Positions 39,336 to 48,478 of a stretch of 64,000 nt of DNA are shown here, piece by piece. The translations under genes and the position numbers were made by a program. This DNA comes from Blastomonas sp. (lineage in GTDB: Bacteria; Pseudomonadota; Alphaproteobacteria; Sphingomonadales; Sphingomonadaceae). Within the stretch, counting starts at the first letter, position 1. Each line of letters begins with the position of its first letter. The notes under the pieces were generated by a model. The model had not been told where the DNA came from and did no database searches. It saw nothing but the letters and a program-made list of their open reading frames with translations. Where the stretch lies: assembly GCF_030373265.1 (NCBI RefSeq), contig NZ_JAUCZC010000010.1, positions 50,721-114,720 on the forward strand, written 5' to 3'.

Positions 39336-40178
39336 TCAGCTGTTGCGGCGCGACATGAAGGCGAGGCGTTCGAACAGCATCACGTCCTGCTCGTTCTTGA
39401 GCAATGCGCCATGCAGCGGCGGGATCGCCTTGCTGGGGTCACGCGACTGCAGCACTTCGAGTGGCATGTCCTCGTGCAGCAGCAGCTTGAGCCAGTCGAG
39501 CAGTTCGCTGGTCGAGGGCTTCTTCTTGAGGCCGGGGACTTCGCGCACGTCGTAGAAAATCTCGAGCGCCTTCTGCACGAGGATCTTCTGGATTCCGGGG
39601 AAGTGCACGTCGATGATCGCCTGCATCGTCTCGCGATTGGGGAACTTGATATAGTGGAAGAAGCAGCGGCGCAGGAACGCGTCGGGCAGTTCCTTCTCGT
39701 TGTTCGAGGTGATGACGACGATCGGGCGGTCCTTGGCCTTCACCAGTTCCTTGGTCTCGTAGACATAGAACTCCATGCGATCGAGTTCCTGCAACAGGTC
39801 GTTGGGAAACTCGATATCGGCCTTGTCGATCTCGTCGATCAGCAGCACGGGCAACTCGGGCGCGGTGAACGCTTCCCACAATTTGCCCTTCTTGATGTAG
39901 TTGCCGATGTCGTGGACGCGCTCGTCGCCCAGCTGGCCGTCGCGCAGACGCGCCACCGCATCGTATTCATAGAGGCCTTGCTGCGCCTTGGTGGTCGATT
40001 TGATGTTCCATTCGATCAGCGGCGCCTTGGCGGCCTGGGCGATCTGATGCGCCAGAACGGTCTTGCCGGTGCCTGGCTCGCCCTTCACCAGCAGGGGCCG
40101 ACGCAGCGCGACGGCGGCGTTGACCGCCACCTTCAGGTCGTCGGTTGCAACATATTCGCTGGTGCCTTCAAAGCGCAT
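39336..40178 (-). CDS. MoxR-family AAA+ ATPase
   Basis: The 280-aa protein has Walker A GEPGTGKT (residues 33-40) and Walker B LLIDEIDKAD (about 112-121). A sensor segment ITSNNEKELPDAFLRRCFFH matches the MoxR group. These ATPases act with VWA-domain proteins as chaperone-like pairs; the VWA protein at 35483 is the natural partner. The two genes share an upstream 16-base motif despite being separated by two unrelated genes. Confidence 0.93.
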   Translation of the reverse strand: MRFEGTSEYVATDDLKVAVNAAVALRRPLLVKGEPGTGKTVLAHQIAQAAKAPLIEWNIKSTTKAQQGLYEYDAVARLRDGQLGDERVHDIGNYIKKGKLWEAFTAPELPVLLIDEIDKADIEFPNDLLQELDRMEFYVYETKELVKAKDRPIVVITSNNEKELPDAFLRRCFFHYIKFPNRETMQAIIDVHFPGIQKILVQKALEIFYDVREVPGLKKKPSTSELLDWLKLLLHEDMPLEVLQSRDPSKAIPPLHGALLKNEQDVMLFERLAFMSRRNS

Positions 40179-40263
40179 GGGATGGCCTTCCTGCCGCTGT
40201 TAACTGGGTGGTTAAGCGATAGGGCGCTTGGGCCACCTTGGCAAGCGGGCAGAGCCATTCTGC

Positions 40264-40279
40264 TTTACGTTTCCGTAAG
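40264..40279. promoter_or_regulatory. TTTACG-CGT motif upstream of moxR
   Basis: TTTACGTTTCCGTAAG lies 86 bases upstream of the MoxR start and is nearly palindromic (TTTACG/CGTAAG). With flanks it reads GCTTTACGTTTCCGTAAGGCG here and GCTTTACGTTTGCGTCAGTCG at 36694, matching at most positions. This supports common control of the VWA and MoxR genes. Confidence 0.55.
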
Positions 40280-40295
40280 GCGTTGCGATTTTGCG

Positions 40296-40988
40296 CTAGA
40301 TGCCGTCCTGGGCACGGCGCAGTTCGGCACGTTCTTCGAGCATGTCCCAGAAGTGCCGATGCTGTTGCAGCATCTGCGATGCGCCAAAGCCGATTGCTCG
40401 GCCGATCATGCGGTCAGTGCTGAGCTCGGCCGCCAGCTGGCGCGTATCGGCCGCCGAGGGAAGCGTGGACTGGCGGACGGCAAGCCCGGTGCGCGTCGCG
40501 ATGACATCAAGAACATCGCGGATACCGATCCAGTCCAGCACCAGCGCAAACGCCGCGCCAATGGCGCACCCCTGCCGGTCGGATTGCGACAATGCGTTGA
40601 GCGCGCCGCGCAGGTTGATGATCGCAGGCGTGCACCGGTCCTGGCCCGGCGTGCTGGTAATCGGTCCAGCCGCGACAGTCAGCCGGGTGAGCAGGGCGCG
40701 CTCGCCGACAAACGCTTCGCACGCCTGCGCGAGCCATTTTCCGACATATGGATCTGCAGTCCGGGTGGCGGCGTAATCGATCAATCCGGGATAGCGGCCG
40801 TGCAGCAGGCACAGATAGTGCGCAGCATCGGCCAGGTCGACCGCGCGCGCGGGGGTGGCTTTGTCGATCAGGACACCGGTGAAGTCATGGCCTGCGCTGG
40901 TCCCTTGCGCCAGCGAGGCATCCAGCGAACGCGGCGGCGCTGCGTCGGGCTGAGCGCGATCAAAGGCTCCGGGCTGAACAATGGACAC
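40296..40988 (-). CDS. hypothetical protein (possibly DUF6975)
   Basis: The 230-aa product has a long helical core with LLTRLTVAAGPITSTPGQ and AIGAAFALVLDWIGIRDVLD, which I associate loosely with the sphingomonad family DUF6975. No signal peptide or catalytic motif is visible. The start is uncertain: the frame opens at 41027, and GTG at 40988 is chosen. It is followed on the minus strand by moxR after a 117-base gap that carries the moxR motif. Confidence 0.65.
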   Translation of the reverse strand: MSIVQPGAFDRAQPDAAPPRSLDASLAQGTSAGHDFTGVLIDKATPARAVDLADAAHYLCLLHGRYPGLIDYAATRTADPYVGKWLAQACEAFVGERALLTRLTVAAGPITSTPGQDRCTPAIINLRGALNALSQSDRQGCAIGAAFALVLDWIGIRDVLDVIATRTGLAVRQSTLPSAADTRQLAAELSTDRMIGRAIGFGASQMLQQHRHFWDMLEERAELRRAQDGI

Positions 40989-41122
40989 GAGGCGGCTTTC
41001 CTGATCTGTCTGGCCTGATCTGCACAACGGCAGACCGGTGTGGCAGGCAAGCGGGTCGCGCCTGCCTCCACAGGAGCAACCTAGCGCATCGTCCTAAAGA
41101 GAAAGTTTACGCAGCCGCAAGT

Positions 41123-42235
41123 TTATCGCGCGTCGGCATGCGCTTCGTCGAGAAACGCCGCAACATCGTCCAGATCGACATCGTGGCACAAGAAAGTCTG
41201 GCCGATTCCGCGCGCGAGCAGGAAGGGCAGCGTGCCGCCTGCCATCTTCTTGTCGTGGCGCATGTGATCGACCAATTCGGCGCCATCTGCGGTAACCCCC
41301 GCATCTTGCAGGGTAACCGGCATCGAACACGCCTGAAAATGCGCCGCAAGCCGGTCGGCATCCCTGGAAGCGCACAGCCCCCGCCGCGCCGAATAGTGCA
41401 AGGCCAGTACCATGCCGACACCCACCGCTTCGCCGTGCAGAAGTCGCTCGCCAAAGCCGGTGTCGGCCTCGAGCGCGTGGCCAAAGGTATGGCCCAGGTT
41501 GAGTAGCGCGCGGCGGTCTTTGGTTTCGCGCTCGTCCTCCCCGACGATCCGCGCCTTTGCCGCCACGCTCGTGGTGATGGCATGGTGTAACGCATCTGGA
41601 TGACCAGCCAGCACATCGGCGCCATGGGCTTCGCACCACTCGAAGAAGGCGGCATCGTCGATCAGACCGTATTTCACCACCTCGGCATAGCCTGCGCGCA
41701 TCTCGCGCGGGGGCAGGGTGGAGAGCACCTGCGGATCGATCAGCACGAAGCGCGGCTGGTAGAATGCGCCGATAAGGTTCTTGCCAGCCGCCGTGTTGAT
41801 CGCGGTCTTGCCGCCCACCGAACTGTCGACCTGCGCCAGCAGTGTGGTGGGCACCTGGACGAAGTCACAGCCGCGCTTGACGATCGAGGCAGCAAAGCCG
41901 GTCAGGTCGCCGATCATGCCGCCACCCAGTGCAAAAACGGTATCGCTGCGTTCGACCCCCTCGGCCAGCAGCCAGTCGGTCAGCCGAGCGAGCTCTGCCC
42001 AGCTCTTGCTCGCTTCGCCGGCGGGAACGATGTGCAATGCCGCCGCGACCCCGGCGGCTTCAAGCTGGGCGGCGATCCTGGGCCAGTGGCGCTCGGCAAC
42101 GGTGCTGTCGCTGACCCACAGGCTGCGGTTTCGCTTGATCCAGGGCGCGACATGGTCGGCGACACCGTCCAGTGCGCCGGCTTCCACGGCAATCTCGTAA
42201 CTGCGCTGGCCCAGCGCGATAGTCAGGCGTGCCAT
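41123..42235 (-). CDS. aroB: 3-dehydroquinate synthase
   Basis: This NAD- and metal-dependent enzyme makes 3-dehydroquinate in the shikimate pathway. The 370-aa protein has ALGGGMIGDLTGFAAS, FVQVPTTLLAQVDSSVGGKT and NLGHTFGHALE with the metal-binding His. Length is normal. The start overlaps the end of aroK by 13 bases, forming an aroK-aroB operon. Confidence 0.96.
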   Translation of the reverse strand: MARLTIALGQRSYEIAVEAGALDGVADHVAPWIKRNRSLWVSDSTVAERHWPRIAAQLEAAGVAAALHIVPAGEASKSWAELARLTDWLLAEGVERSDTVFALGGGMIGDLTGFAASIVKRGCDFVQVPTTLLAQVDSSVGGKTAINTAAGKNLIGAFYQPRFVLIDPQVLSTLPPREMRAGYAEVVKYGLIDDAAFFEWCEAHGADVLAGHPDALHHAITTSVAAKARIVGEDERETKDRRALLNLGHTFGHALEADTGFGERLLHGEAVGVGMVLALHYSARRGLCASRDADRLAAHFQACSMPVTLQDAGVTADGAELVDHMRHDKKMAGGTLPFLLARGIGQTFLCHDVDLDDVAAFLDEAHADAR

Positions 42236-42795
42236 CGGGCGAGTGCCTCCAGGATTGTGAGTACGGTGCGGTGATGCGGACCATCCTTGCTGCGCACATG
42301 GATCTGAGCCTGCGCATAGACCGGGTTGCGTACCGCGGCGAGCCGGGTCAACACTTCACCGGGATCGCCATTGCGAAGCAGCGGGCGGGTATTGCGGCGG
42401 CTGACGCGTTCGACCAATGTGGCAATGTCGGCGTCCAGCCAGATTGCGATCGCGCCCTCAAGGATCAGCGTTCGGGTCTGGTCGCTCATGAACGCGCCAC
42501 CCCCCGTTGCGATCACCCGCGGGACTCCATCGATGAGGCGCGATATCACCCGGCGCTCGCCATCTCGGAAATAAGGCTCACCAAAGCGCTCGAAGATTTC
42601 CGCTATACTCATTTGCGCTGCGGTTTCGATCTCCTCATCGGCATCCACAAAGCTGATGCCCAGATCGGTTGCGAGCCTCTTGCCGACCGTGGACTTGCCG
42701 ACACCCATCAGCCCGACGAGCACCAGTGGGCGGTCCAGCCACTGCATGATGTCGCCTGCAAGCCTCGCGGGGTCGGATTTTCGGTTCTGCAGCAT
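42223..42795 (-). CDS. aroK: shikimate kinase
   Basis: Phosphorylates shikimate at the 3-hydroxyl using ATP. The 190-aa protein has the P-loop GLMGVGKST at about residues 28-36, the shikimate-binding DADEEIE and the GGGAF segment (ATGGGAFM). RNTRPLL forms the lid. The open frame continues to 42858, but the ATG at 42795 gives the usual size. It is the first gene of aroK-aroB and diverges from two envelope genes across a 72-base gap with a 16-base palindrome. Confidence 0.95.
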   Translation of the reverse strand: MLQNRKSDPARLAGDIMQWLDRPLVLVGLMGVGKSTVGKRLATDLGISFVDADEEIETAAQMSIAEIFERFGEPYFRDGERRVISRLIDGVPRVIATGGGAFMSDQTRTLILEGAIAIWLDADIATLVERVSRRNTRPLLRNGDPGEVLTRLAAVRNPVYAQAQIHVRSKDGPHHRTVLTILEALARWHA

Positions 42796-42803
42796 TGCCG
42801 CGC

Positions 42804-42819
42804 AGCCTATAAATAGGCT
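42804..42819. promoter_or_regulatory. palindrome in the aroK divergent promoter region
   Basis: AGCCTATAAATAGGCT has perfect 7-base arms around AA. It lies 9 bases before the aroK start and 49 bases before the 42868 gene. The TATAAAT core could also be a -10 element, so operator and promoter readings are both possible. It is short and no regulator is implied by neighbours. Confidence 0.4.
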
Positions 42820-42867
42820 AGGCGATGGCGCAAGTTTTCTAGACACATCACGGAGCATATCTCGGCC

Positions 42868-43071
42868 ATGGCCATTTTGGGACAGAATTACCGGCAGCGC
42901 AGGCGCCCGATGGGCCCGTTGATTCTGATCGTGCTGGCAGTGCTGATCGTTGCGTTTCTGGTGTTTGCGTATTCCCGTGGCGGAGAGGTTCCAACCGCAC
43001 GGGTGGAAAAGCAGATTGCCATGCCCAGCGCCGCCACATCCGATGGCGGCATGGCGCAGCCGGAAGGCTGA
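42868..43071 (+). CDS. small single-pass membrane protein
   Basis: The 67-aa product has a basic N-terminus (RQRRR), one membrane helix (about residues 17-38, PLILIVLAVLIVAFLVFAYS) and a short periplasmic tail. The ATG is the first in frame after the divergent promoter region. It is 5 bases before the 608-aa exported protein gene, and the two probably form an operon with xerD. Not recognised. Confidence 0.72.
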   Translation: MAILGQNYRQRRRPMGPLILIVLAVLIVAFLVFAYSRGGEVPTARVEKQIAMPSAATSDGGMAQPEG

Positions 43072-43076
43072 CCCTG

Positions 43077-44903
43077 ATGCGGCGGGGCATGCTGCTGGCC
43101 TGTGCCAGCTTGATGGCGGTGGCGTTCGTATCTGCGCCGGTCATCGGCCAAAACGATGCGCCGGAATCGCTGCTGCCTCCCGGTTTCAATGATCCCGCGC
43201 CAGCGCCATCGCAGTCCGAGCCGTCTGCGCCGCCCGAACCCGGGCGCACGCTGCCGATCCCACCGCCTGTCACTTCCGTTCCGGTGGTGCCCTTGCCATC
43301 GTTGGCCGGGCAGGAAGAGCTTGATGAGGCGCTGAGCGAGGAGCTCGCCGCGCTGCAGGAGCAAATGGCCGAGCAGCTTGCGCTCAGCCAGGCGCTGCCG
43401 CCGAGTGCGCGCCGCTCGCTGGATCGGATCGGCCCGCTCACCGAAGCGAATGGTGGATACGCCGCATCCTCGCTCGGCAATATCGGCGGGCGCTATGCGC
43501 AGACATTGGTTCAGCGCACCAGCGGGCGGATCGTGTCGCGCTGGGCTTCGCTGGGGCTTCAGAAGCTGCTGCTGAGCGAACTGGCGACGCCGCAGGGCAT
43601 CAATGGCGCCAACTTTGCAGCCGAACGCGCGGCGCTGCTGCTGCGGATCGGCTCCGCCGATGGCGCGGTGCGCATGGTGCAGGCGATCGACCCTCCCGCG
43701 GCAACGCCGCGCCTGCTGAATGTGGCGTTGAGCAGCTATGTCGCTGCGGCCGATCCGCTGGGCATGTGCCCGCTGCTGCCCTTTGCTGGCGAGACTGCCA
43801 AGGGCAATGAGTGGCAGCTGATCCGTGCGATGTGCTCCGGCTTTTCGGGCGAGGGCAGCGCGGCACGCGAGCAGATCGACCGGACACGGCGGCAGGGCGA
43901 CATGACCCGGATCGATGTGCTGCTCGCGGAAAAGATCGTGGGTGCCAGCCAGAACGGCAGGCGCGCAGTCAGCGTGCAATGGGACGATGTGGATCAGCTG
44001 ACCCGCTGGCGCTTCGGCCTCGCGCTCACGGCGGGGCTCGAACCACCCGAAGCCCTGTATGCCAGCGCCGACCGTAATTTCCAGGCCTGGCGCGCCCGTG
44101 CGCCGATGGCCCCTCTGGCATCGCGGGTGCAGGCAGCCGATATGGCCGCTGCCATGGGCATTCTTTCCAGCAGCGACATGATCGACCTGTATGGCGCGAC
44201 TTTCGACGATCCTGGCACCGAAGAACCGCTGCGCGACCGCATGGCGCTGCTGCGCACGGCCTATGTGGCGGCGGATGTCGATGATCGTTTGCGCGCTATG
44301 CAGGCGTTGTGGACCCGTTCCGACAATGCCTTTGCCCGTTATTCCTCGCATATCCTGACCGCGCACGCCGCAGCCCGCGTCGTTCCGTCCGCGGACCTGG
44401 CTGCCGCCAGCGATGATCTCATAGTCTCGATGGTGTCGGCCGGATTCGACACCAGCGCCGCGCGCTGGGCCAGTGTCGTTCCCGAAGGCAGCCTGGGCTG
44501 GGCGGTGCTGAGCCTGGCCGCGCCCATCCAGCGCTCGCGATTCTCGTCATCGCAGATCAGCGGCTTCTTCGACAACGACAACAGCGCCGATGCGCGCAAG
44601 AGCGCGTTTCTGGTCGCGGGCCTTGCCGGGCTCAACCGGATCAGCGACGGCGACCGCGATTCCCTGGCCAGTGATCTCGGCATCCGGCTGGGCGGCGAGA
44701 ACCGCTGGACGCGAGCGATCCGCTCGGCCGCCTCGCAAGGCAATGACGGGCTGGTGACGCTTCTGGCGGCGATGGGCATGCAGGGCAATGACTGGTCGGC
44801 GATGACGCCGCGTCAGCTGTATCATGTCGTTTCGGCGTTGCGCATTGTCGGTCGTCAGGCAGAAGCCCGGATGATCGCAGCAGAAGCCGTCAGCCGCGCC
44901 TGA
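43077..44903 (+). CDS. large exported hypothetical protein
   Basis: The 608-aa protein has a signal peptide (residues 1-25, ending SAPVIGQ). A proline-rich stretch follows (about 34-75, PAPSQSEPSAPPEPG) with PPPVTSVPVVPLP, then about 500 residues of regular helices without a recognised motif. The pattern suggests an alpha-solenoid scaffold in the periplasm. It lies between aroK-aroB and xerD, 3 bases before xerD, as a presumed operon member. Function unknown. Confidence 0.75.
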   Translation: MRRGMLLACASLMAVAFVSAPVIGQNDAPESLLPPGFNDPAPAPSQSEPSAPPEPGRTLPIPPPVTSVPVVPLPSLAGQEELDEALSEELAALQEQMAEQLALSQALPPSARRSLDRIGPLTEANGGYAASSLGNIGGRYAQTLVQRTSGRIVSRWASLGLQKLLLSELATPQGINGANFAAERAALLLRIGSADGAVRMVQAIDPPAATPRLLNVALSSYVAAADPLGMCPLLPFAGETAKGNEWQLIRAMCSGFSGEGSAAREQIDRTRRQGDMTRIDVLLAEKIVGASQNGRRAVSVQWDDVDQLTRWRFGLALTAGLEPPEALYASADRNFQAWRARAPMAPLASRVQAADMAAAMGILSSSDMIDLYGATFDDPGTEEPLRDRMALLRTAYVAADVDDRLRAMQALWTRSDNAFARYSSHILTAHAAARVVPSADLAAASDDLIVSMVSAGFDTSAARWASVVPEGSLGWAVLSLAAPIQRSRFSSSQISGFFDNDNSADARKSAFLVAGLAGLNRISDGDRDSLASDLGIRLGGENRWTRAIRSAASQGNDGLVTLLAAMGMQGNDWSAMTPRQLYHVVSALRIVGRQAEARMIAAEAVSRA

Positions 44904-44906
44904 CCG

Positions 44907-45830
44907 ATGACAGGCGACGACGCCCGTCTGATCGAGCGGTTTCTGGAAATGATGGCAGCCGAGCGCGGCGCGGCGGTCAACACGCTGGCTGCGTATCGAC
45001 GTGATCTTGAACAGGCCTCCGAGGCGCTGGCAGGCGCGCTTGCCCAGGCAGGGGAGGCGGGTCTTGGCCGACTGGACCACCACTGGCGCGATCTGGCGTC
45101 CAGCACCGTGGCGCGCAAATCATCCGCGCTGCGCGGCTTTTTCGCCTTCCTGGAAGATGAAGGGCTGGTCGCAGCGGACGCTGGCAGGGCCCCCAAGGCG
45201 CCCGCGCGTCCTCGCCTGCAGCGGCCTCTGCCCAAGATTCTGACCCATGAGGATATCGGCCGGCTGTTCGCGCTGGCCGAAGAGCGTGCTTCCGCGGCTG
45301 AGGCGCGGCCGCAGGATCTGCGACTGCTTGCGCTGATCGAGCTGCTGTATGGCTCGGGGCTGCGGGCCAGCGAGCTGGTCAGCCTGCCGCGCGCGGCCGC
45401 GAGCATCGGCCGTCCGTTGCTCGCGATCACCGGCAAGGGCGACAAGCAGCGGCTGGTGCCGATCTCGGGCCGCGCGCGCGATGCGCTGGCACGCTGGCTG
45501 ACGGTCAGCCCGGGCGAGACGCGCTGGCTGTTTCCGTCGCGTACCGGGCATATAAGCCGCATCCGGCTGTATCAGCTGGTCAAGGAATTCGCTGCCAGCG
45601 CCGGGATCGATCCTGCGCGGGTCAGTCCGCATGTGTTGCGCCATGCCTTCGCGACCCATCTGCTCGAAGGCGGCGCGGATCTGCGGACATTGCAGACCTT
45701 TCTGGGCCACGCCGACATCGCCACCACCCAGATCTATACCCATGTCGACAGCAAAAGGCTGGTCGAGCTGGTCAATCGCCGCCATCCGCTGGCGCAGATG
45801 AACCTTGCCGACAGGCAGCGGCATAGCTAG
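44907..45830 (+). CDS. xerD: tyrosine recombinase XerD
   Basis: XerD with XerC resolves chromosome dimers at dif. The 307-aa protein has an N-terminal SAM-like core-binding domain (about 1-100) and a catalytic domain with the full set: Arg153 (GSGLRASEL), Lys in ITGKGDKQR, His242 and Arg245 (PHVLRHAFATH), His268 (LGHADI) and Tyr277 (TQIYTH). The conserved C-terminus and its place next to accA support the chromosomal housekeeping enzyme rather than a phage integrase. Confidence 0.92.
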   Translation: MTGDDARLIERFLEMMAAERGAAVNTLAAYRRDLEQASEALAGALAQAGEAGLGRLDHHWRDLASSTVARKSSALRGFFAFLEDEGLVAADAGRAPKAPARPRLQRPLPKILTHEDIGRLFALAEERASAAEARPQDLRLLALIELLYGSGLRASELVSLPRAAASIGRPLLAITGKGDKQRLVPISGRARDALARWLTVSPGETRWLFPSRTGHISRIRLYQLVKEFAASAGIDPARVSPHVLRHAFATHLLEGGADLRTLQTFLGHADIATTQIYTHVDSKRLVELVNRRHPLAQMNLADRQRHS

Positions 45831-45842
45831 CAGAGCAGAATC

Positions 45843-46796
45843 ATGACCATGACAAGCTATCTGGAATTCGAAAAGCCGATCGCCGCGCTCGATGCGCGCA
45901 TCGCCGAGCTACGCGAGACCGCCGATAACGGCGAAATCGATATCGAAAGCGAAATCGAACGGCTCGCCGCCAAGTCGCGCAAGCTGCTGGCCTCGACATA
46001 TGCCGGGCTGACCCCGTGGCAGAAGACGCTGGTTGCGCGCCACCCGGCGCGGCCGCATTTCAAGCATTATGTCGCGGGCATGTTCGACGAGTTCCTGCCG
46101 CTGGCAGGCGACCGTGCGTTTGGCGATGACAAGGCGATCATGGGCGGCTTTGCCCGCATGGGCGAGCAAAGGCTGGTCGTCATCGGGCACGAAAAGGGCG
46201 ACAACACCGAAAGCCGCATCCGCCACAATTTTGGCATGGGCAAGCCCGAGGGCTATCGCAAGGCGATCCGTCTGATGGATCTGGCCGACCGGTTCGGGCT
46301 TCCTGTCGTGACCCTGGTCGATACTTCGGGCGCGTTTCCAGGGGTTCAGGCCGAGGAGCGCGGCCAGGCGGAAGCGATCGCCCGGTCGACCGAGCGCTGC
46401 CTGTCGCTGGGTGTGCCGATGGTGTCGGCGATCGTCGGCGAGGGCGGATCGGGCGGCGCGGTCGCGCTGGCGTCTGCCGAGCGGGTGTTGATGTTCGAGC
46501 ATGCGGTCTATTCGGTGATCTCGCCCGAAGGCTGCGCCTCCATCCTTTGGCGCACGGCCGATCGCGCGGCCGACGCTGCCGAGGCGATGCAGGTGACGGC
46601 GGCGGATCTCAAGCGGCTCAACGTGATCGACCGGATCGTCAAGGAACCGGTCGGCGGCGCACACCGTGACTCGGCGCAGGCGATCAAGGAATTGGCCAAG
46701 GCGGTGCGCGAAGAGCTCGAGATGCTCAAGAAACTGAATCCCATCGAACTGCGCGCGGCGCGCGAAGCCCGCTTCCTGGCCATCGGATCGCTCTGA
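45843..46796 (+). CDS. accA: acetyl-CoA carboxylase carboxyltransferase, alpha subunit
   Basis: This subunit of acetyl-CoA carboxylase makes malonyl-CoA for fatty acid synthesis together with AccD. The 317-aa protein has GRLAHNFG-like NFGMGKPEGYRKAIRLM, VTLVDTSGAFPG, GEGGSGGAVALA and SPEGCASILWR. Two ATGs (45843 and 45849) are close together; the first is used. It follows xerD by 12 bases. Confidence 0.95.
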   Translation: MTMTSYLEFEKPIAALDARIAELRETADNGEIDIESEIERLAAKSRKLLASTYAGLTPWQKTLVARHPARPHFKHYVAGMFDEFLPLAGDRAFGDDKAIMGGFARMGEQRLVVIGHEKGDNTESRIRHNFGMGKPEGYRKAIRLMDLADRFGLPVVTLVDTSGAFPGVQAEERGQAEAIARSTERCLSLGVPMVSAIVGEGGSGGAVALASAERVLMFEHAVYSVISPEGCASILWRTADRAADAAEAMQVTAADLKRLNVIDRIVKEPVGGAHRDSAQAIKELAKAVREELEMLKKLNPIELRAAREARFLAIGSL

Positions 46797-46924
46797 TACC
46801 GCTGTAAAATCGCGCAACCCTGGCGCGGCTGCATCGTTGTGCCGACATGGCCATTTGATCCGGATGCCCACTCGGGGCATCATGCGACCAACGGCACCGA
46901 CAATTCGCCGATAAGGAGAGTCCG

Positions 46925-48406
46925 ATGGCAAGACGGGTCAGGGTTTTTGCGTTTTCAGCCGCGACAGTATTGGCGACGACCGCACTGGTCAGCGGCGCGC
47001 TGACGCCATCCGCCGAAGCGCTGGTGGCGCAGGCCCAGTCGATTACCGCTTCCGAAAAGCGCCAGGGCGCAGAGGTGCATCCCAAGCTGCTCGAAGAGTT
47101 CGGTGGCGCCTATCAGGTTCCGCAAACATCCTATGTGGTGCAGGTCGGCAAGGGCATTGCGGTGCAATCCGGGCTGGGCAATGCCCGCGACGACTTTACC
47201 GTCACGCTCCTCAACTCCCCGGTCAACAACGCCTTCGCGATCCCCGGTGGCTATGTCTATGTCACTCGCCAGTTGCTGGCGCTGATGAACGACGAGGCCG
47301 AACTGGCCGGTGTTCTGGGGCACGAGGTTGGCCATGTCGCGGCGCGGCATTCCGAAAAGCGGCAGCGAGCCTCTCAGCGCAACAGCATCCTCGGGGTGCT
47401 TGGCCAGATCGGCGCTGCGGTTTTGCTGGGCGACACCGCCGCCGGCCAACTCGGCCAGCAGGTATTCGGCACGGGCACGCAGCTTTTGACGCTCAAATAT
47501 TCGCGCAAGCAGGAGGAAGAGGCCGACGATCTTGGGGTGCGTTATCTTAGCAGCGCGGGCTATGATCCCAGGGCGTTGTCCTCGATGCTCGCCTCGCTGG
47601 CAGCCCAGCAGGCGATCGACACCCGGTCACAAGGGGGCGATGCGCGCTCGGTTCCCGCCTGGGCCAGCACCCACCCCGATCCTGCGCGACGCGTCACCCG
47701 CGCTGCGACTGTGGCGAGCCGGTTCAACGGCACCCAGCGCAACCGCGATGTCTTCCTGTCGCGCCTCGATGGGCTGCTATACGGGGATGACCCGAAACAG
47801 GGTCTGGTGCAGGGCAGGGAGTTTCTGCACCCCGAACTGGGGCTCAAGTTTGCAGTGCCGCAGGGCTATGCGATGCAGAACGGCACCAGCGCGGTGTCGA
47901 TCAGCGGTCAGTCGGCCCAGGCGCAGTTCAGCATGGCGCCCTTTACCGGCGATCTTACCCGTTATGTCGAACAGGCCTTTCGCAGCATAGGCGGCAACCA
48001 GCAGCTCGCTTACGGCCAGATCCAGCGCACCACGGTCAACGGACTACCCGCGGCCTATGCCACCGCGCGTGTGACAGCCGATCGTCGGACGGTGGATGTT
48101 ACCGTTTTCGCCTACAGCTTCGGCAATGACCGCGCCTATCACTTCGCTGCGGTCACGCCTGCCGGGCAAAGCAATCCGTTCACGCCGATGTATCAGTCGG
48201 TGCGTCGCCTGACCGGCACCGAAGCATCCGCCATTCGTCCCAGGCGCCTGCGGGTGGTGGGTGTCCAGCGCGGTGATACCGTTCAATCGCTGGCCGGTCG
48301 CATGGCCTTTGATGATCTGAAGGTCGAACGGTTCCTGGCGCTTAACGGATTGCCGGCGAATGCGCAGCTCACCCCCGGACAGAAGATCAAGATCGTGACC
48401 TATTGA
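46925..48406 (+). CDS. M48-family metalloprotease with C-terminal LysM-like domain
   Basis: The 493-aa protein is exported (signal peptide about 1-32). The zinc site is LGHEVGHVAARH (His133, Glu134 and His137). RKQEEEADDLG supplies the third ligand Glu, as in BepA/YfgC-type periplasmic chaperone-proteases that maintain outer-membrane proteins. The end (VQRGDTVQSLAG through LNGLPANAQLTPGQKIKIV) is a LysM-like peptidoglycan-binding repeat. AAGGAGAG stands before the ATG at 46925. The gene is monocistronic in appearance. Confidence 0.9.
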   Translation: MARRVRVFAFSAATVLATTALVSGALTPSAEALVAQAQSITASEKRQGAEVHPKLLEEFGGAYQVPQTSYVVQVGKGIAVQSGLGNARDDFTVTLLNSPVNNAFAIPGGYVYVTRQLLALMNDEAELAGVLGHEVGHVAARHSEKRQRASQRNSILGVLGQIGAAVLLGDTAAGQLGQQVFGTGTQLLTLKYSRKQEEEADDLGVRYLSSAGYDPRALSSMLASLAAQQAIDTRSQGGDARSVPAWASTHPDPARRVTRAATVASRFNGTQRNRDVFLSRLDGLLYGDDPKQGLVQGREFLHPELGLKFAVPQGYAMQNGTSAVSISGQSAQAQFSMAPFTGDLTRYVEQAFRSIGGNQQLAYGQIQRTTVNGLPAAYATARVTADRRTVDVTVFAYSFGNDRAYHFAAVTPAGQSNPFTPMYQSVRRLTGTEASAIRPRRLRVVGVQRGDTVQSLAGRMAFDDLKVERFLALNGLPANAQLTPGQKIKIVTY

Positions 48407-48421
48407 GTCCAATCATTTAAC

Positions 48422-48455
48422 AAAAAAAAGGGCCAGCGATCGCTCGCCGGCCCTT
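48422..48455 (-). terminator. rho-independent terminator of the 48479 flp gene
   Basis: Read on the minus strand, AAGGGCC (from 48455) pairs with GGCCCTT. An inner AGCG/CGCT stem sits between them, and a run of eight T residues follows. It lies directly downstream of the flp stop at 48479. On the plus strand the T-run is missing, so it serves mainly the pilin gene. Confidence 0.85.
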
Positions 48456-48478
48456 GCTCTCATCGATTGTTAATTGAA

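Noticed and set aside
44907..45830. Tyrosine recombinase as evidence of an integrated element
   Set aside because: Sequence and position next to accA fit housekeeping XerD, and no phage or island genes surround it.
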